Below, one piece after another: positions 1 through 6,832 of a stretch of DNA of 11,001 nt. The translations under genes and the position numbers were made by a program. The notes under the pieces were generated by a model, which searched no databases, was not told where the DNA came from, and saw nothing but the letters and a program-made list of their open reading frames with translations. The stretch is from Nitrososphaerota archaeon (lineage in GTDB: Archaea; Thermoproteota; Nitrososphaeria; Nitrososphaerales; JAGGXQ01). The stretch lies in the NCBI GenBank assembly GCA_021162925.1, contig JAGGXQ010000043.1, forward strand, positions 1 to 11,001, read 5' to 3'. Position 1 is the stretch's first letter; every line of letters starts with the position of its first letter.

Positions 1-127
1 CTATTGGATTAATTAAGAAATCAGTTTAATATAAGTTTTTGTCCATTTTATAGCAAAATAACGGGATGGAATTCGCGCAAAAATTCGGGGTCGATGGCCA
101 TGAGTTTTGGTGGCTTGGGGCCAAGAG
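1..127. other. AT-rich intergenic region, no convincing gene
   Basis: No supported gene lies here. All three plus frames meet a stop within the first 36 bases, so an upstream plus-strand gene could end just inside the edge; the T-run near 37-41 could be its oligo-T end. On the minus strand CTATAAAA (53 down to 46) resembles a TATA box pointing left, so a divergent gene beyond the edge is also possible. A 33-codon open frame starts at 66 and runs into the arsR start, but nothing supports it as a gene. Confidence 0.4.
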
Positions 128-150
128 TAATTTTTATATATTTACAATTA
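128..150 (+). promoter_or_regulatory. TATA box within a hyphenated palindrome, candidate ArsR operator
   Basis: TTTATATA at 133-140 is a strong archaeal TATA box, and its centre lies about 27 bp before the GTG at 164, as expected for a leaderless mRNA. TAATT (128-132) and AATTA (146-150) form inverted arms around it. A repressor bound there would block TBP. ArsR-family repressors usually bind AT-rich imperfect dyads in their own promoter, so autoregulation is a reasonable inference. Confidence 0.6.
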
Positions 151-163
151 TCAATCTATCGAT

Positions 164-421
164 GTGAGAAAAGAGCTCCGGATATTTAAGGCTCTATGCG
201 ACGAGACTAGGCTGAAAATAGTCGAATTCCTCCTCGATGGGGAGAAATGCGTCTGCGAGATCGTCCCTTACACCGGCAGAGCTCAGTCGACGGTCTCGAT
301 TCAGTTGGCGAAACTCGAAGATCTGGGGATAGTGGAATCTAGGAGGGAGGGGAAGAGTGTTTATTACAAGATCATAAACCCTAAGATAAAGGAAATTTTA
401 AAGATAGCCGGGGATGATTGA
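164..421 (+). CDS. ArsR-family winged-helix repressor with CxC sensing motif
   Basis: This 85-residue protein has the length and layout of a minimal ArsR/SmtB regulator: N-terminal helix, helix-turn-helix with recognition helix near residues 41-57, and beta-wing near 58-70. The segment EKCVCEI (27-33) matches the ELCVCDL metal loop of As/Sb-sensing ArsR, giving C29 and C31. The third Cys of E. coli ArsR is missing, though two are known to suffice there; C12 is an additional Cys. The GTG at 164 is preferred because the TATA spacing fits a leaderless transcript; the ATG at 162 is followed at once by a stop. The gene abuts the TauE/SafE permease, so it probably controls that gene. The ligand could be As(III), another soft metal or a persulfide. 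Family assignment is firm, ligand is not. Confidence 0.9.
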   Translation: MRKELRIFKALCDETRLKIVEFLLDGEKCVCEIVPYTGRAQSTVSIQLAKLEDLGIVESRREGKSVYYKIINPKIKEILKIAGDD

Positions 422-423
422 AA

Positions 424-1248
424 ATGAATCCTCTATACATAGCGTTACTGTTGATAACGGGGGCCTCGGTAGGGATCGTTTCCGGTCTGTTGGGCGTGGG
501 CGGATGCTTCATAATGATACCCGTCCAATATTGGATCTTAACGTCCATGGGAATCGATCCGACCATCTCAATAAGGGTGGCGTTCGGGACGAATCTGTTC
601 GTCGTTCTGCCAACGGCTTTTAGTGGCTCTTTAAGGCATCACAAAAATCGGGCTGTTCTTTGGAAATCCGCTTTGATACTAGGGTTAATTAGCATAATAT
701 TTACATTCCTTGGAACCTACGTTACCACCCTGTTGCCCGGGAGCATTCTCAAAACGATCTTCGGTCTGGCCATCCTTTTGGGCGCTCTAAGGATGATAAC
801 CGCCCGCCCAATAAGGGTCGAAGGAGAGCCTTGCACGAACCCTTGGGCATACGTCCTGCTGGGGGCGGTTTTCGGATTCGTCACGGGGCTGATAGGGATC
901 GGCGGAGGGGTTTTGATGGTTCCGTTGATGGTGATTTTATTGAACTATCACATGCACGAAGCCGTCGGAACGTCCACGGCGATCATGATATTCACGAGCT
1001 TCGGGGGGACTTTGGCCTACATGTTGTACGGATTGGGCGTTCCTGGGTTGCCCCCTTACTCGATAGGTTACGTCAACCTTCTGCAATGGATATCTCTGGC
1101 ATGCACGAGCGTCCCCATGGCTCAGGTTGGGGCGAGCCTCGCCCACAGGATCCGTCCCAAATCCCTGAAATGGATCTTCATAATCGTGATGATATACATG
1201 GGGTTGAAGATGATCGGCGTTTTCAGCTATCTGGGTCTACCGATCTAA
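424..1248 (+). CDS. TauE/SafE family sulfite/anion permease
   Basis: This is a 274-residue, very hydrophobic protein with about eight predicted membrane helices in two homologous halves. The duplicated family signature is clear: GLLGVGGCFIMIP near residues 21-33 and GLIGIGGGVLMVP near 155-167. TauE/SafE (DUF81) proteins move sulfite, sulfoacetate, taurine-derived or other small anions across the cytoplasmic membrane, usually outward; the substrate here cannot be read from sequence. The ATG at 424 is chosen because GGGATGAT (412-419) is a plausible ribosome site just upstream; TTG at 418, overlapping the arsR stop, is the alternative. It is co-transcribed with the ArsR-type gene. Codon use looks a little more A/T-rich and less AGG-biased than the glp genes, which may indicate separate acquisition of the pair. 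Confidence 0.88.
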   Translation: MNPLYIALLLITGASVGIVSGLLGVGGCFIMIPVQYWILTSMGIDPTISIRVAFGTNLFVVLPTAFSGSLRHHKNRAVLWKSALILGLISIIFTFLGTYVTTLLPGSILKTIFGLAILLGALRMITARPIRVEGEPCTNPWAYVLLGAVFGFVTGLIGIGGGVLMVPLMVILLNYHMHEAVGTSTAIMIFTSFGGTLAYMLYGLGVPGLPPYSIGYVNLLQWISLACTSVPMAQVGASLAHRIRPKSLKWIFIIVMIYMGLKMIGVFSYLGLPI

Positions 1249-1292
1249 ACGGGCAAAAAATCCGGCCGATTCGTAGCGGTTGCCACTTTACC

Positions 1293-1300
1293 TTTAAATA
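1293..1300 (+). promoter_or_regulatory. TATA box for the glycosyltransferase gene
   Basis: TTTAAATA lies in the 105-base gap after the permease. Its spacing predicts transcription from about 1323, giving a leader of roughly 30 bases that contains the perfect small dyad CGATG-GCG-CATCG (1320-1332) and then a GGGGGTGATG ribosome site at 1341-1350. The glycosyltransferase therefore appears to have its own promoter. Confidence 0.55.
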
Positions 1301-1353
1301 TCGCCTTCCGCCAAAAAATCGATGGCGCATCGGCCTCTTCGGGGGTGATGGCC

Positions 1354-2481
1354 ATGGTCTACCTGGTCGTCACACGTGGAAGGGGTTCGCTAGATCTCTA
1401 CAGCGGCAGGCTCGCCAAGTACCTCAGGGTGAGGAAGGTGGAGACCACCATATACCAGGAGGTCTCGGAGCAGTTCGGGAGGAGCCCGCTCAGCCCTAGG
1501 AACCTGAGGGGCGCCTTCATGGTCTACAGGTTCGTCAAGTTCCTGAACTCGATTCGGGACATACCCCATCTGCCGAACCACCACCTAGGGAGGTTCGCCA
1601 AGTTCCTCGACAAGCCCTACATAATAACGGCCCACGACCTGATAAGGTACTTCGACATGCTGGGCTTGGGGCCAACCCTGATCAAGAGGCCGACGCTCTC
1701 CGACTCCTTCTGGCTGAAGATGGACTACGAAGGGGTAAAGGGGGCGGCGAGGATCATAGCGCCATCGGAGTACACGAAGGGCGATCTCGTGAAGTATCTC
1801 GGAATACCCGAGTGGAAGATATCGGTCATCCACCACGGGGTCGATGAGGAGTTCAGGCCCTTGGTCGGCAAGAGGCCTTGCAAGGAGCCCTACATCTTGT
1901 ACGTGGGCTCCGAGCAACCCAGGAAGAACCTCGGGACGCTCTTCAGGGCGTTCAGGCTCCTTAAGGATAGGGGGTTCAAGGAGCTCAAGCTCGTGAAGGT
2001 CGGCAGGTCTGGAGGGGAGGAGTTCAGGAGGGAGACGCTGAGGCTGATAAGGGCTCTGAGCCTGGAGAGGGACGTGATCCTGATGGGGTGGGTCTCGAAG
2101 GAGGAGCTGGCGAGCTACTACACCCAGGCCGAGCTCTTCGCCTTCCCATCGATCTACGAAGGGTTCGGGTGGCCTCCCCTCGAAGCGATGGCGTGCGGAT
2201 GCCCCGTGATTTCATCGAACTCGACGAGCATGCCAGAAGTGCTGGGGAAGGCCGCGGTCTACGTGGACCCCATGAACCCTGAGGCCTGGTGCGATGCGAT
2301 GGAGGAGGTGCTGAAGAGCGACAGGCTCAGGAGGAGGCTCTCGAGCTACGGGATGGCGAGGGCCAGGGAGTTCGACTGGAGGAGGACGGCGAGGGAGACC
2401 GAGAAGGTGTACAGGGAGGTAGAGGAGGAGCCCATCAGGGTTGGCGTAGGCCGGAGTTTAAGGGACAAGATCAAGCCTTAA
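1354..2481 (+). CDS. GT4-family glycosyltransferase (GT-B fold)
   Basis: This 375-residue protein is a retaining glycosyltransferase of family GT4 that moves a sugar from a nucleotide- or lipid-linked donor. Evidence is the C-terminal Rossmann domain: SVIHHGVDEEF near residues 157-167, YVGSEQPRKNLGTL near 183-196, and the diagnostic E-x7-E motif in EGFGWPPLE (E269, E277), followed by CGCPVISS. No signal peptide or membrane helix is evident, so it is cytosolic or peripheral. ATG 1354 is preferred because the strong GGTGAT ribosome site at 1344-1349 precedes it; GTG 1345 and ATG 1348 are in frame but overlap that site. It has a separate promoter and a T-tract end, so it probably works outside the glycerol pathway. 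A role in N-glycan, surface polysaccharide or compatible-solute synthesis is possible; donor and acceptor are unknown. Confidence 0.9.
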   Translation: MVYLVVTRGRGSLDLYSGRLAKYLRVRKVETTIYQEVSEQFGRSPLSPRNLRGAFMVYRFVKFLNSIRDIPHLPNHHLGRFAKFLDKPYIITAHDLIRYFDMLGLGPTLIKRPTLSDSFWLKMDYEGVKGAARIIAPSEYTKGDLVKYLGIPEWKISVIHHGVDEEFRPLVGKRPCKEPYILYVGSEQPRKNLGTLFRAFRLLKDRGFKELKLVKVGRSGGEEFRRETLRLIRALSLERDVILMGWVSKEELASYYTQAELFAFPSIYEGFGWPPLEAMACGCPVISSNSTSMPEVLGKAAVYVDPMNPEAWCDAMEEVLKSDRLRRRLSSYGMARAREFDWRRTARETEKVYREVEEEPIRVGVGRSLRDKIKP

Positions 2482-2489
2482 TTTTTTCT
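2480..2489 (+). terminator. Oligo-T terminator after the glycosyltransferase
   Basis: A T-rich run overlaps and follows the TAA stop at 2479-2481, including six consecutive T at 2483-2488. Archaeal RNA polymerase terminates at such tracts without a hairpin. It separates the glycosyltransferase transcript from the glp operon. Confidence 0.55.
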
Positions 2490-2532
2490 CGGCCTATTGC
2501 CGAAATCGGTTGGAGCTTACAAAGCTTAAAAA
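2489..2532 (+). promoter_or_regulatory. glp operon promoter with upstream dyad
   Basis: CTTAAAAA (2525-2532) is a TATA box preceded by a purine-rich BRE-like AAAG. Its centre is 26 bp before ATG 2554, which suggests a leaderless glpK mRNA. Upstream is a perfect inverted repeat TCGGC-CTATT-GCCGA (2489-2503), and AGCTTA occurs twice with 9-bp periodicity (2514-2519 and 2523-2528), the second copy overlapping the TATA box. These are candidate regulator sites; no regulator gene for the operon lies in the window. Confidence 0.55.
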
Positions 2533-2553
2533 CTCTCAAACCACATGAACCTT

Positions 2554-4053
2554 ATGTCGAACACGGGCGATGGTAGGTTGCTACTCGCCCTCGACGAAGG
2601 GACCACGAGCGCCCGTGCGATCGTATTCGACGAGAAAGGGAACATCTTGGGGATGGGGAGGAGACCCGTCAGGAGGATACTTCCGAAGCCGGGATGGGTC
2701 GAGCAGGACCCGGAGGAGATATGGGCATCCCAGCTAAGCGCCGCGATGGAGGCCGTGGAGGATGCGGGGGCCTCGTTCGAGGACATAGCCGCGATAGGCA
2801 TAACGAACCAGAGGGAGACCACGATACTCTGGGACAGGTATACCGGAGAGCCCGTCTACAACGCGATAGTCTGGCAGTGCAGGAGGACGTCGAAGCTCGT
2901 CGACGAGCTGAAGAGGGAATACGGGGAGGTGTTCAGGGAGAGGACGGGCCTCGTACCGGATTCCTACTTCTCCGGGCCGAAGATAAAGTGGCTCCTGGAC
3001 AACATAAAGGGCCTGAAGGAGGAGGCGAGGGAGGGTAGGATCCTGTTCGGGACCGTCGATTCCTACCTGATATGGAAGCTCAGCGGCTCCAAGGCCCACG
3101 TGACCGATTACTCGAATGCGTCGAGGACCATGCTGTTCAACCTGAAGAAGCTGGACTGGGACGAAGAGCTCCTGGAAATTTTGGGGATACCCGACGCGAT
3201 CCTTCCCGAAGCCCACCCATCGAACCACCTATTCGCCTACACTTCGAAGGAGCTGTTCGGTAGGGAGATACCGATAACCGGGGACCTGGGCGACCAGCAG
3301 GCGGCTCTGTTCGGTCAGGCTTGCTTCGATTACGGCATGGCGAAGGCCACCTACGGGACCGGGACCTTCCTGCTCACCAACGTCGGAAGCGAGCCGAAGG
3401 GAGCGGAGGGGCTCGTATCGACCGTAGCGTGGGGCCTGGAAGAGAAGAGGGCGACCTATGCGCTAGAAGGGAGCATATTCATATCCGGTGGGGCGATAGA
3501 TTGGCTCGTCAAATCCGGCATACTGGAGTCCGTCAAGGAGTTCGACGAGCTTACCTCGACGTTCAAGGACAGCGACGGCGTTTACTTCGTCCCGGCCCTG
3601 GTCGGGCTAGGGGCTCCGTATTGGGATCAGTACGCAAGGGGCCTGATCATAGGGATAACCGAGAGGACGAAGAAGGGGCACATAGCGAGGGCGGTGATGG
3701 AGTCGATGGCCTACGCGGTGAGGGACCTGGTGGAGAGGACTTCGGGGCTCTTCAAGCTGAAGGAGCTCAGGGTGGATGGAGGGGTCACGAAGAACGACGT
3801 GTTCATGCAGTTCCAGGCCGACGTGCTGGGGGTCGACGTGCTCAAGCCCAAGAACCTTGAGAGCACGGCCCTGGGGGCCGCGATGATGGCCAGGGTGGGC
3901 TCGGATCCGAGCTGCACTCTAGATGAAATAGCTTCGATGTGGGAGCTCGACAAGAAGTTCTCGCCGCTAATGGACGAGGAGACCAGGGAGAGGCTCTACT
4001 CCAGGTGGAAGGAGGCCGTGAAGAGGAGCCTCGGCTGGGCCCTAGGTGCCTAG
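2554..4053 (+). CDS. glpK: Glycerol kinase
   Basis: ATP-dependent phosphorylation of glycerol to sn-glycerol-3-phosphate in the cytosol, the entry step of glycerol use. The protein has 499 residues, normal for the FGGY kinase family (E. coli about 502). Both actin-like domains are complete: phosphate loop LDEGTTSAR (13-21), glycerol-binding R87/E88 in NQRETT, W107 in IVWQCRRT, Y138 in DSYFSGPK, D247/Q248 in [12 protein letters not shown], and the C-terminal FGGY signature beginning [12 protein letters not shown]. The usual DQGTTS is DEGTTS here. The Gly/Arg loop that binds the inhibitor fructose-1,6-bisphosphate in E. coli GlpK (GGKGGTR) is missing before GDLGDQQ, so that control is probably absent. 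ATG 2554 fits the TATA spacing; ATG 2545 would add three residues. It is first in a four-gene operon, with glpA beginning 3 bases after it. Confidence 0.95.
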   Translation: MSNTGDGRLLLALDEGTTSARAIVFDEKGNILGMGRRPVRRILPKPGWVEQDPEEIWASQLSAAMEAVEDAGASFEDIAAIGITNQRETTILWDRYTGEPVYNAIVWQCRRTSKLVDELKREYGEVFRERTGLVPDSYFSGPKIKWLLDNIKGLKEEAREGRILFGTVDSYLIWKLSGSKAHVTDYSNASRTMLFNLKKLDWDEELLEILGIPDAILPEAHPSNHLFAYTSKELFGREIPITGDLGDQQAALFGQACFDYGMAKATYGTGTFLLTNVGSEPKGAEGLVSTVAWGLEEKRATYALEGSIFISGGAIDWLVKSGILESVKEFDELTSTFKDSDGVYFVPALVGLGAPYWDQYARGLIIGITERTKKGHIARAVMESMAYAVRDLVERTSGLFKLKELRVDGGVTKNDVFMQFQADVLGVDVLKPKNLESTALGAAMMARVGSDPSCTLDEIASMWELDKKFSPLMDEETRERLYSRWKEAVKRSLGWALGA

Positions 4054-4056
4054 GCC

Positions 4057-5211
4057 TTGAGGAGCGCCATAGTCATAGGAGGGGGGGTCGTAGGGGCGGC
4101 GGTAGCCCACGATCTATCGTTGAGGGGCGTCAAGGTAACCCTGCTCGAAAGGGATTCGATAGCCTACGGGACGAGCGGGAGGACCCACGGGCTCCTGCAC
4201 AGCGGTTGCAGGTACGTCAAGACGCCCTCGGTCGCAAGGGAGTGCTACATGGAGAACCTGATAATGAGGAGGATAGGGCCCGATCTATTCGAAACCAACG
4301 GCGGATACTTCGTCGGGATAACCGACGAGGATTTGGAGTACGCGGAGGAGTTCTTGAACGGGTGCGAGGCCGCCGGGATACCCGTGAGGGAGGTGAAGCC
4401 GGAGCTCGCCATCGAAAGGGAGCCGAACCTGAACCCTAGGGTTAGGAAGGTTTTCGAGGTCCCCGATGCCACCTTCGACCCGCTCAAGGTCGTCCTGAGC
4501 TTCCTCGCGACCGCGAAGAAGAACGGGGCCGAGGTGAGGCCATTCAACGAGGTGATCGGTTTCAAGGTCAAAGATGGGGAGGTTAGCTCGGTCGAGGTGT
4601 TCGACAGGATAAGTGAGAAGAGGTACAGGTTGAGCGCCGACGTTTACGTGAACGCCACAGGCCCTTGGGCCGGACTCGTCGCCAAGATGTTCGGCGGGAG
4701 GGTGAGCGTCACCCCGACCATAGGGGTCATGGTCTCCATAAGGAGGGTCAGCACTAGGGTGATCAACAGGCTCAACCCACCGAGCGACGGGGACATAGTG
4801 CTGCCCCAGAGGAGGCTGAGCGTGATAGGGACCACTTCGAAGGCCGTCAGGGACCCCGATCTGCTGCCGAAATCTAGGGAGGACGTAGAGCTACTTTTGA
4901 GGAGGGGGGCCGAGATGCTACCTTTGATCTCCAGGGAGGAGGTCAAGGCGGTCTACGTGTCGGCGAGGCCCCTCGTCGGGGAGGTCAAGGGTAGCGGGAG
5001 GGAGGTCTCCAGGGAGTTCTCGGTGATAGATCACGAAGCCGCCGATGGCGTCGGGAGGGTCGTCAGCGTAGTAGGGGGCAAGTTCACCACGGCGAGGCTC
5101 ATGGCAGAGAAGGCTGGCGACCTCATCGTCAAGAAGCTGGGGATGGATGCCCCATCTAAGACCAAGGAGGTTGGGCTACTGCCCCACTACGAATACTTCG
5201 AGGTGTCGTGA
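4057..5211 (+). CDS. glpA: FAD-dependent glycerol-3-phosphate dehydrogenase, GlpA-type catalytic subunit
   Basis: Oxidises sn-glycerol-3-phosphate to dihydroxyacetone phosphate and reduces bound FAD. The 384-residue DAO-family flavoprotein opens with a Rossmann GGGVVGAA (8-15) and E31 for the ADP ribose. GTSGRTHGLLHSGCRY (38-53) closely resembles the substrate-side segment of bacterial GlpA, and GGKFTT near residues 340-345 is the second FAD contact. It is about 150 residues shorter than E. coli GlpA because the C-terminal BFD-like Fe-S region is missing. The start is TTG at 4057, with AGGTG about 10 bases upstream inside glpK; no in-frame ATG lies near. It follows glpK and overlaps the Fe-S gene by one base. 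Alternatives among DAO oxidases (for example a 2-hydroxyglutarate oxidase) are unlikely given the glpK context. Confidence 0.88.
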   Translation: MRSAIVIGGGVVGAAVAHDLSLRGVKVTLLERDSIAYGTSGRTHGLLHSGCRYVKTPSVARECYMENLIMRRIGPDLFETNGGYFVGITDEDLEYAEEFLNGCEAAGIPVREVKPELAIEREPNLNPRVRKVFEVPDATFDPLKVVLSFLATAKKNGAEVRPFNEVIGFKVKDGEVSSVEVFDRISEKRYRLSADVYVNATGPWAGLVAKMFGGRVSVTPTIGVMVSIRRVSTRVINRLNPPSDGDIVLPQRRLSVIGTTSKAVRDPDLLPKSREDVELLLRRGAEMLPLISREEVKAVYVSARPLVGEVKGSGREVSREFSVIDHEAADGVGRVVSVVGGKFTTARLMAEKAGDLIVKKLGMDAPSKTKEVGLLPHYEYFEVS

Positions 5212-5861
5212 TGAAGGTGAAGCTAAGGGTGTTCAGGGGGAGGGAGGGGGAAGGCCACTACCAGGAGTTCGAGCTCGACGTCGATGAAGGGGCATCGGTC
5301 CTCGACTGCCTGGAGCACGTGAGGTTCAGGCTGGACGAAACCCTGGTCTACAACAGGGCTTGCCACCACGGGGTCTGCGGCGCGTGCGCCATGCTCATCA
5401 ACGGCAAAGAGAGGCTCGCGTGCATCACGAAGGTTAGGGATTTGGGCGAGGAGATCACGGTGGAGCCCCTGAAGAACTTCAGGGTGATAAAGGACCTGCT
5501 CGTCGACCCGTCGCCGATGTTCTCAAAGCTGAAGCTGGTGGGGGCCAGGATGCTCAAAGCTTCCGAGGGCTATAAGGTGCTCGACGAGTGCGTCGAATGT
5601 GGTGCCTGCTACTCGTCTTGCCCTACCTACAGCGTCTTCAAGGGGTTCCTCGGACCATCGGCCATACACTTCTTCGCCAAGGAGCCGAAGGAGGAGGGGC
5701 TGAAGGCCGAGGAGACTGGGCTGGACGGCCTCTGGACCTGCCTCCTCTGCAGGAGGTGCGTGGAGGTCTGCCCCTACGACGTAGACGTGCCCAGGGATGC
5801 GAGAGAGCTGAGGAAGGAGTACGTGAGGGTGGTTCTGAGGATGGGAGGACGATGCCGATAG
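5211..5861 (+). CDS. SdhB/TfrB-like iron-sulfur electron-transfer subunit of the GlpA complex
   Basis: A predicted electron wire between FAD and the CCG protein. The 216-residue protein has an N-terminal plant-ferredoxin-like domain with a [2Fe-2S] set C51, C56, C59 and C71 (CHHGVCGAC then LAC). Its C-terminal bis-cluster domain has two complete CxxCxxCxxxCP motifs: C127/C130/C133/C137 and C177/C180/C183/C187. Respiratory SdhB normally has a divergent third motif for [3Fe-4S]; two canonical motifs here imply two [4Fe-4S] clusters, as in the N-terminal parts of TfrB and GlpC. No membrane segment is visible. ATG 5211 is taken because its A is also the last base of the glpA TGA and GAGGTG lies 5-10 bases upstream; GTG 5208 is possible. 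The operon position argues that it serves GlpA rather than a succinate dehydrogenase. Confidence 0.85.
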   Translation: MKVKLRVFRGREGEGHYQEFELDVDEGASVLDCLEHVRFRLDETLVYNRACHHGVCGACAMLINGKERLACITKVRDLGEEITVEPLKNFRVIKDLLVDPSPMFSKLKLVGARMLKASEGYKVLDECVECGACYSSCPTYSVFKGFLGPSAIHFFAKEPKEEGLKAEETGLDGLWTCLLCRRCVEVCPYDVDVPRDARELRKEYVRVVLRMGGRCR

Positions 5862-6763
5862 ACTCGACGATATCCATGCTCGTGAGGAACGTGAGGAAGT
5901 GGGGGGACTACTACGGCCTATCGAAGGGATGCGGCGATTGGGCCAAGGGGCTCGGCCTGAGGAAGGGAGGGAGGCGGGTCCTATACACGGGCTGCCTCTA
6001 CCAGCTCGTGCCCTACATAGACGAATCTGCGAAGTACATCGGGCTCTTGGAGGGGCACCGGACCCTATCGAGGCTGCTCTTGAGGCTCTCTTCCCTGGTG
6101 AGGCCCGCCTCGGTCATAAGGCCTAGCTGGAACGAGTACGAATCCCTTTACGGCGCCGTATCGCTCCTCAGGGCTTCGGGCATAGAGTTCGGATACCTCT
6201 ACGGCGATGACGTTTACTGCGGGGCGCACCTCTGGGATCTGGGGCTGGTAGACGAAGTTAGGAGGCACGGGGAGCTGATAAAGGGGATATTCGAGCGGAA
6301 CGGGGTCGAGGAGGTCATAACCGTCGACCCGCACACCACCTACATGCTCGGCGAGGTCTATCCATCCCTGGTCGAGGGGTTCGATTTCGAGGTGAAGACC
6401 GTGCTGGAGCTCGCAGACCCTAGGGGGGTGAAGGCGGATTCTGGGGGCTGGGTCGTCCACGATCCCTGCTACTTCTCCAGGTATAGAGACCTGACATCGG
6501 AGTTCAGGAGGCTTGCCAAGGCTTTGGGGATCGAGGTCCTGGAGCCGAAGAGGAGCGGTAGGTTGACGGCCTGCTGCGGGGGTCCGGTCGAGTGGTTCAG
6601 GCTAGGGCTTGCGACGGAGATAGCCAAGAAGCGAATGGAGGAATTGCTCCAGGTTGGGGAGAGGGTAATCACCTACTGCCCCATATGCCTGAGCAACCTG
6701 AGGAGGGCTGGGGCTAAGGTCGAGGACTTCTACGCCCTGGCCTATAGGATCTTGAGTAAGTAA
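5852..6763 (+). CDS. CCG-domain (HdrB/GlpC/SdhE-like) cysteine-rich oxidoreductase subunit
   Basis: This 303-residue protein is probably the terminal electron carrier or membrane-docking subunit of the GlpA complex. CCG domains occur in HdrB/HdrD, GlpC, TfrB and archaeal SdhE, where paired domains bind non-cubane Fe-S clusters. The second domain is intact: HDPCYFSRY with C206, CCGGP with C241/C242, and CPIC with C276/C279. The first is degenerate: YTGCLYQ keeps C48, but CCG is reduced to a lone C123 in VYCGAHL and no CxxC follows. Hydrophobic stretches are short, so there is no clear transmembrane anchor. ATG 5852 has GGGAGG just upstream and overlaps the Fe-S gene by 10 bases; a much longer open frame upstream is only the shadow of that gene. 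Acceptor could be quinone, a thiol/disulfide or a soluble carrier; this is inference. Confidence 0.82.
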   Translation: MPIDSTISMLVRNVRKWGDYYGLSKGCGDWAKGLGLRKGGRRVLYTGCLYQLVPYIDESAKYIGLLEGHRTLSRLLLRLSSLVRPASVIRPSWNEYESLYGAVSLLRASGIEFGYLYGDDVYCGAHLWDLGLVDEVRRHGELIKGIFERNGVEEVITVDPHTTYMLGEVYPSLVEGFDFEVKTVLELADPRGVKADSGGWVVHDPCYFSRYRDLTSEFRRLAKALGIEVLEPKRSGRLTACCGGPVEWFRLGLATEIAKKRMEELLQVGERVITYCPICLSNLRRAGAKVEDFYALAYRILSK

Positions 6764-6832
6764 TGAGTTGAGTAAGTTTAAGGCAAAGGAAAGGATTAAT
6801 CCCCCAAGCTTCTTAATCCGTGCTGAAGAGAG

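Noticed and set aside
66..167. 33-codon open frame from ATG 66 ending over the arsR start, with a hydrophobic C-terminal end
   Set aside because: Its last third is just the TATA region read as codons, the nearest TATA box is wrongly spaced for its ATG, and nothing resembles a known leader peptide.
1190..1225. GTGATGA resembling a box C inside the permease gene
   Set aside because: No D or D' CUGA box at suitable distance and it is within a well-supported coding region.
1320..1332. CGATG-GCG-CATCG dyad in the glycosyltransferase leader, considered as an operator or riboswitch
   Set aside because: Only 5 bp of stem with a 3-base loop and no further structure; too short to claim more than a chance palindrome.
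2734..3228. 164-codon minus-strand open frame opposite glpK
   Set aside because: Antisense shadow created by the GC-rich codon bias of glpK; no start context or motif.
5588..5851. Upstream in-frame extension of the CCG protein
   Set aside because: It lies wholly inside the Fe-S gene in another frame, its composition is Arg/Gly-rich shadow sequence, and ATG 5852 has a good ribosome site.
5211..5861. Annotation of the Fe-S protein as succinate dehydrogenase subunit B
   Set aside because: No SdhA, SdhC or SdhD gene is present, the third Cys motif is of the [4Fe-4S] and not the [3Fe-4S] type, and the gene overlaps glpA.
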